This document shows positions 58,101 through 64,000 of a stretch of 64,000 bases of DNA, piece by piece (position 1 is the first letter of the stretch; each line of letters opens with the position of its first letter). Position numbers and translations under genes: made by a program. The notes beneath the pieces are model-generated. The model made no database searches and was not told where the DNA came from. It saw only the letters and a list, made by a program, of their open reading frames with translations. The stretch is from Apus apus (Eukaryota > Chordata > Aves > Apodiformes > Apodidae): assembly GCF_020740795.1 (NCBI RefSeq), contig NC_067290.1, positions 13,622,001 to 13,686,000 of the forward strand, in the 5' to 3' direction.

Positions 58101-61100
58101 ATCATAGCAGCTATGTTGATGGGAAAAGTTTTAGCCTAAGCTCACTCTGCTTTTTAAATAAAAGTTAACACATATATAATGGAAAATTATCAGAAAATGT
58201 TAGTTATATAGTCCTATAAAGAACTGTCAAAAATATCTTTCAGGTTTAAAACAATTTTAAAAAGTGGATTATTTTGATAAGATTAGGTTAAGGAACAGCT
58301 GCCCACGAAGCCATACTGACTGAAGTAAGGGAATAAAAATACAGAGAAGTTTAAATAAAGTTCAAGTTAAAATAATCTTGACTGGTTACTAAAGGGAACA
58401 GGGTTACTAGTCATAAGGGTCAACTCTTTTATTAGTGTATCTGCAGCAGAGATAAGGCAATGGCTTTTCAGTTTATAATTTTAAAATGAATTTTCCAAAT
58501 CACAGGTCACCCTTCCTCAAGTTTGCATGTGGATGAACTAAAACTAGGCTTGCTTCCCATTAAGTAACTCCCACTTGCTTCTCTCAAGCATATTTTTACA
58601 ACAGATAAAGAGAAATATCATGCACATTTGGGGACCCTGTGAAACTTCGTATTAGTAGTGTGTGAAATAATTTAGCCTGTTGGTACAGAAGATATTTTAT
58701 GACCAAGTCAATTAATGAAGTAATCTCAAATGTCCATCTGCTGCCTGCAAACACAGAACCACATGCCTCATTACAGACCAACTCTAATGATTATGAAAAC
58801 AAAACAAAACAACTGTTGAAATCAAGTGTTGGCAGAAGTATATCCCCAGAATTGTAGTGGCAATAATAACTAGCCTTCAGAATTGACAACCCACTGTCAG
58901 AAGTGGGAAGATACACACATACACAAAAGGTAAGAGAGAGTGTTGGTGCCTTAAGTTTTTTTTTATAAACATACCTCACTCTTATAAAAGTAGCAATGGT
59001 AAAACCAGCAAATTTCTGCTGTGGGGGAGCTGAGAGTCACCTGTGAGTATGTATAGCTGCCTTGAATTTAATCTGTTCTGTAGGTCATTCTCTACATTTC
59101 TCTTCAGCACCTACAGCATGTGGAAACTGTTTAAGCCCTGTAACTTTTTGCATGAGGAAACACCAAAAACTTCTCGAACACATTTGTACAGTAGGAGAGT
59201 GCACTGTAGCAATATCCCAAGCTATTACAATGATCCACAAAGACTTTAAACATTCAGCATTACACATGGGACTTACGAAAAACTCAGGGAAAGTCTGTTT
59301 TGTATTTGAATTTTTAGTCTCTATTCTCTCTACCCCCAGCTCCATTCCCCAGCAACACCATCAAGATGCTAACAGCTAATTATCCAAACCATCGTAGATA
59401 AAGTTCCTCAAAGGACTACAGACTCACAAGTCATTTAAAAGCCACTGTGAAACTTTAAAAGTTTTAATTGCAAGACATATGTTCGGGAAATACCAGCTTC
59501 AAACTGAAGTCTGGGACTTCTCTGTCTGACACAAGCCACTAGGAAACGTCCTCAGGGAAGGATCTGAGTCACATACAACTATTTCAATTAATGGAAAGTA
59601 ATACTAACGAGGTTAGGTCATCCACCTTTATTCCCTACCAGATCAGGAGAAAATAAGCACATTCATCTCTTGCTGAACCAGGTTTTTCAATGACTTTTTC
59701 TGAAAAGATAGCACTTTTTTAAGTACTCAAAATGCAAATGCACTGGTTACAACCTGATTGCAGGATCTTGCTCATCTGAAAAGTGATTAATACACTTGCT
59801 CTCTCCAGCTGAAAAGCATAGCTGCTTTATTTTCTAATTGTGGTGGGTTTTTTTGGTTATTGGTTTTATCTTGGGAACTAAACTGACACCACCAGCTATT
59901 CTTACAAGGGCAGACAAACAGCGAATCAGGTATACCAGGTAAAAGATTAAACATGGGAATAATGTTCTTTGACTAATAAAACTCCTTACAAAACCTGTGT
60001 TACTTATTTTTTTACTAAGTTCGCTCCATATAAGCAACAATTTTTCAATAAACATGCACAGAGTATTTGAGCAGAGAATGAGATACACATATCAACCAGT
60101 ACAAGAAATTGGCACTCTTTCTACACAGTAATTAAAAATATTTCCTTCATGGAGATTTTTTTTTTGCACAAAATAACTCATGGATTAACGGAAGTAACAT
60201 TTGATCAAGCTATTAGTCTTAAGTATTAAATAACACAATTAACTTGTACTTATATCCAAAGCACTGAGAAAGAGATGAGGTTTTGAATGCCATTAAGAGC
60301 ATAGAGCATTCAAAACACATTCTGAAACATCGTGACTGTTAAATTCATGTTCAATCCTGATCTCTATACTCACCCTAATTTTTCTTTTGCCAGTTCCCTC
60401 CCATCTTTCCTTCCCCACAGGTTCCTTCTCTCCCATCAATCAGACATCATCCATGCTTGTGAAATCCGAACAGCTACAGTTCCTGAAGGAATAAGGTCCA
60501 AAAGAGGGACAGCCTGTCAACTTCAATTATTCCCCTATGCCTGCACATACTCATTTCCATCACAGAGCTACAGTGAGCAGGTCAGTGTGTGTACATACAA
60601 CTTCGTCCCACTAGATGGAATCAGAATATTCTTTCCATAAAAGCCAGTCCTGATACAGAAACACTTCTAGCTCCAGTCACTGAATGCTACAATACAGAGA
60701 AGATAGGTGCTCTAACTCAACTCCTGCCATTAGCGTAAGACTAAGCAGCTAATTCAACACAGAAACAGTGATGCAGAGCAGATGTGTATTTACTACAACA
60801 CAGTATTACAATTTTCAAGTTCCCAGACTAATGCGGACCTCAGCCCAACTGGCAGGTTACAAAGGTTTTTAGGTACCAACACTGATTGCTTCAATGAGAT
60901 GTGGACTCCAAACACTTTGAGAATCAGGGTCCAAACTACTTACCTCTGAGAAATCACTGCTGGTGTAGATGTAACAGGAAAGACCAAGCTGCCTCTGTGC
61001 TGCTTTTGGCTTCTCCTGCTGTCTGATGCACTCCTTCTCTGTCTGGTAGGACAACTGCCATTAGCGTGAGAGAAAAGCAGAAGCAGCACTTCGTTTTCTG

Positions 61101-64000
61101 CCTTTTTTTTTTTTTTCTTAGAAGATTAGCAAGCTGTAAAGAAAACTCTCCACTCAGCTGCCCATAAATACAACGCCTGTGTGAAATTACGCCACCAGTT
61201 ACACCAACAAACGTCATCCTTTTTTCATCCTCTCAAAAAATGCTTCCCCTAGGAAATTAAATCAATAATCTTAAGCAATAGCAACTGCACACACAAAGCA
61301 GACTGCTTTAAGTATAACATGAAAAAGCACTGTTCATGTTGTTTTTAGGATTATGTGTTTTAATTACAGCCCTTCACCCTTCTTCTTGCTTTGTAATTGA
61401 ATTTCCTTTTATCTTCAGAAGGCTAACTTTATTCATAAGAGCCTGTGGATAGCAGAGTTCAATCCTTTCACTGCAGAGTCTTGAGGTGTCTCACTGCTTT
61501 CCAAGACTTCATTCATGTTTTGTTTTAAAAGGGTTCCAATTCAGATTAGCAAATAGGTTTCTAATGGAAATAAATGTGTATGTAAAGGAGGGACACTATA
61601 AAGATAAGTAAAAAAAAAATCCCCTCTGTATCTGAAGGGATCCCAGAAATACCAATGTTCCAAGCTTCATCACAACAAGGCTCAGAAAAATTCTATTAAA
61701 CCAGTAGATACTTACAGGACACACCTATTTACAGACTATCTGAAACTGCAGATTTGGGTACCGTAACAGCTTCTTTGTTCTACTTCTAACATTCAAAAAA
61801 ATCTCACAAAGATCAGCTGGCTTCAATACACCGCCACTGTATCACTTACTCTCCTGACTGTCTGATGACCTGACACTTAAACTTTTCACATGTGAGAAGA
61901 AAATCGCTTTCCTGCTATCCTTACTTGCTGTGCAGAACTTGGCCACCATATCAGTTCCACTGCCAGCACATCTCCTAACATCACATCCAAGAAGCAGTAA
62001 TAAAGATGCTAAAATCACCAAAATACAGTTACTTTGCACCTTACTGGATTACTGGATTACTTAATAAACTTGGGCTGTTAAAGCAACACCCAAGCCTTTT
62101 CTTTAAAGAGCACACACTAAATTTTTTAACAGGCTGAAAAACATTTCAGAATGATAAGGCTTTACATGTGGCATTTTAAGTCTAGAAAACTGAGAAAAAC
62201 ACACACATTGACCTGGCTAGGAAGCCAGTACAGGTCTTAGTGGATTGATTAATTCTGAGAGACTTCAGGTGTCAACATAGATAATCCTCAAAAGTCTCCC
62301 CATTTGATCTTGGAACATCTTCAACCAACCATGATCTTCAGACCTTCTGGCAGGAAGCCACATGGCCACCTATTTTCACTGTAGCTCATGAACGGTTTCT
62401 GCATCATTCAGTGAAATGCTGGTTTAAGTTGCTAAAGCTCCATTTGAGTCACTATTAAGACTCTGTCACTCTTTGCACATACGAACTATGCTGGCAAAAC
62501 ATGGCTTTCCTCTGTATCTTTTCCTCCTAAGTGGGACTACAGTATTATGAGCTGTTTTAAATAATGGAATTCTCTCTCTTCAGGCAATGCCACAAAAATA
62601 TGACCTTGATTTTTGTTATTGCTCATTAACTGATATGCTGCCTTCCCACTCCTTCCTTTAAACAGTATTAAAAGTTTTTTCTTTTTTAAAAACAAACAAA
62701 CAAAAAAAACGAACAAAAAACCAGCTTTCAATGATACAAATTTCAAATCAGAAGAACGTTAACAGGCCTAAAGGCCTAAAAATAGTGACAGGACAGGTTT
62801 TTAGTGAAGAATTCACAGTAAATGGTGATGTTCTTATTACCCCAGGATCAGGAGTGGTAAAATGACAAGAAAATCTGTTCTCATTTTAAGATTTTTTTTG
62901 CACTTCTGTTCATACAGAGAGAAAACCAAGACTTGAGCCCTAGGGCTCAAAAGAGAGTGCAACTGAAAAGATTCCTTTTCAAAGCTTGATCCTGACAACA
63001 CTGGCGTATTTACACTGTTGTAAAAAGTACTTTCAAATTCATTTTTTTTTCATTGAATTATTTTTGCAGTGCCACCCCTGCAAAGTTCAGTGGATATTTT
63101 TTCAGGCATTACTCTGCTGGCACATGCAATCTTACTGCTGTTGTTGAAACATAAATACAGAAGAGAGATAATACTCTTCTATTCGACTTCCATTTCAACT
63201 TTTGAATCAATAGTTGTGATAATTAAATCAGAACTTTAATTTTACAGCAGGATGTAATAAAACTGCCTCAGAAAAAACAAAGGAAACCCTTGTCCTGAAA
63301 ACACTACCCTATAAAGTCTCCTATATAGATCTTCTTCCCGTGTGTCAATACTATGCATTTAATGGTTGGCCCATGGAAGTTCTTAAGAGCTGAAACCACT
63401 AGAAATACCTGTATGTATTATAATCATGTGCTTCCACTGTGAGATTCAATTTTAAATGTACTCTTGATTAAATGGAAAAGAAAACTATTTGCCTAGTTGT
63501 GTTTAAGAAACATCTCTGCTGACAGCCTAAGTCTGTTTTGATTTGCTCTGTACAGATATGAGTTGCTAACAAAACATTAAGTGGAAAGTGCAGCACTGGA
63601 TGTAAATTATACCATCTCACACTTAAGTGCTGCCCTCAGATGCAACCAGAAATTGCACAGACAAGCACCGCCATTATCGCTTCTAGGAGTAACAAGAATG
63701 TAAAAAAATGAATTATCAGATGTCTATGCAAAGCAAGTACATAAATTGAGTGAAGAACTGGCCTAGATAAAAATGTTCCCTAAAAGCTTTCCAAAGCTGA
63801 GGTCAACACCTCTGCAGTATCTAAACTTAATTCTTGTAAGGTACTTTGTTAGCCCTCACAGTTACAGAAAGAGTCTTCTAAACACACAAGATTAAAAGCT
63901 TGTTCTTCTCTGCCAGAGCTGGGCACACTCAGAAGTGAATGGCCACAAAATGAACAGAAAACTGCTGAGGTACAGAGAATTAAATGAATGGGTTTTTCAA
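49171..64000 (-). other. SFMBT1: SFMBT1 upstream intron, distal part to window edge
   Basis: No exon, CpG island or RNA gene is recognised. Homopolymer runs occur at 49541-49554 (T) and 61103-61116 (T), an AAAC-type tract at 62686-62722, and a small CpG group near 54880-54915. The longest open frame (minus 56964-57422, 152 codons) has no recognisable similarity. I see no first exon or promoter of SFMBT1, so transcription probably starts beyond 64000. Confidence 0.55.
54004..54081 (+). mobile_element. Possible degraded CR1 reverse-transcriptase remnant
   Basis: One frame reads YLELSKALDTVLHDVV, resembling the Tyr-Leu-Asp-Phe-x-Lys-Ala-Phe-Asp-Thr-Val-x-His-Asp stretch of LINE (CR1-type) reverse transcriptases. 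Similarity is short and cannot be extended by eye on either side. Confidence 0.3.

Noticed and set aside
1..64000. CRISPR array, operon, phage or bacterial defence system
   Set aside because: The DNA is intron-bearing vertebrate sequence. No regularly spaced repeats, no bacterial gene density and no ribosome-binding-site pattern are present.

Overview
This window is vertebrate nuclear DNA, and I infer a bird. The evidence is GT-AG introns of vertebrate type, one CpG-island promoter, very few interspersed repeats, and two 3' fragments of the chicken-repeat-1 (CR1) LINE that end in the ATTCTGTG-type tail typical of avian and reptilian genomes. The species cannot be fixed from the sequence.

Two genes lie head to tail on the minus strand. 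At the left edge (457-631) is the first coding exon of STIMATE (TMEM110), an ER membrane partner of STIM1, inside a CpG island that covers roughly 110-1200. About 1.5 kb of plain intergenic DNA separates it from the probable 3' end of the second gene. Nearly all the rest of the window is SFMBT1, the Scm-like chromatin protein with four MBT repeats. I reconstructed all 20 coding exons by translation, splice-site and reading-phase matching. The start codon is at 38079 and the stop at 8057-8055, giving an uninterrupted protein of 867 residues; the human protein is 866 from memory. Domain order is four MBT repeats (about 20-455), the SLED DNA-binding domain (about 499-630), basic nuclear-localisation clusters, an acidic linker, and a C-terminal SAM domain. 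The same tandem order, SFMBT1 then STIMATE, is found on human 3p21.1.

Region by region: 1-456, start of STIMATE intron 1; 457-631, STIMATE exon 1; 632-1200, STIMATE 5' leader and promoter; 1201-2690, intergenic; about 2695-8054, the probable SFMBT1 3' UTR with a poly(A) signal, Pumilio-type elements and a let-7 seed match; 8055-38205, SFMBT1 coding exons and introns; 38206-64000, the long intron upstream of the start-codon exon. That last block holds only a CR1 pair, a possible CR1 ORF2 remnant and some small CpG clusters. The first non-coding exon and main promoter of SFMBT1 are not visible and probably lie beyond 64000.

The two genes do not act in one known pathway: SFMBT1 is a nuclear corepressor and STIMATE is a calcium-entry regulator in the ER. 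I found no novel system, CRISPR array, intact mobile element or RNA gene. The points worth a second look are gene-architectural: the four MBT repeats are each a phase 1-1 exon module, a two-exon cassette can be skipped in frame, two tiny uORFs overlap by ATGA, and paired Pumilio motifs sit next to the poly(A) signal.
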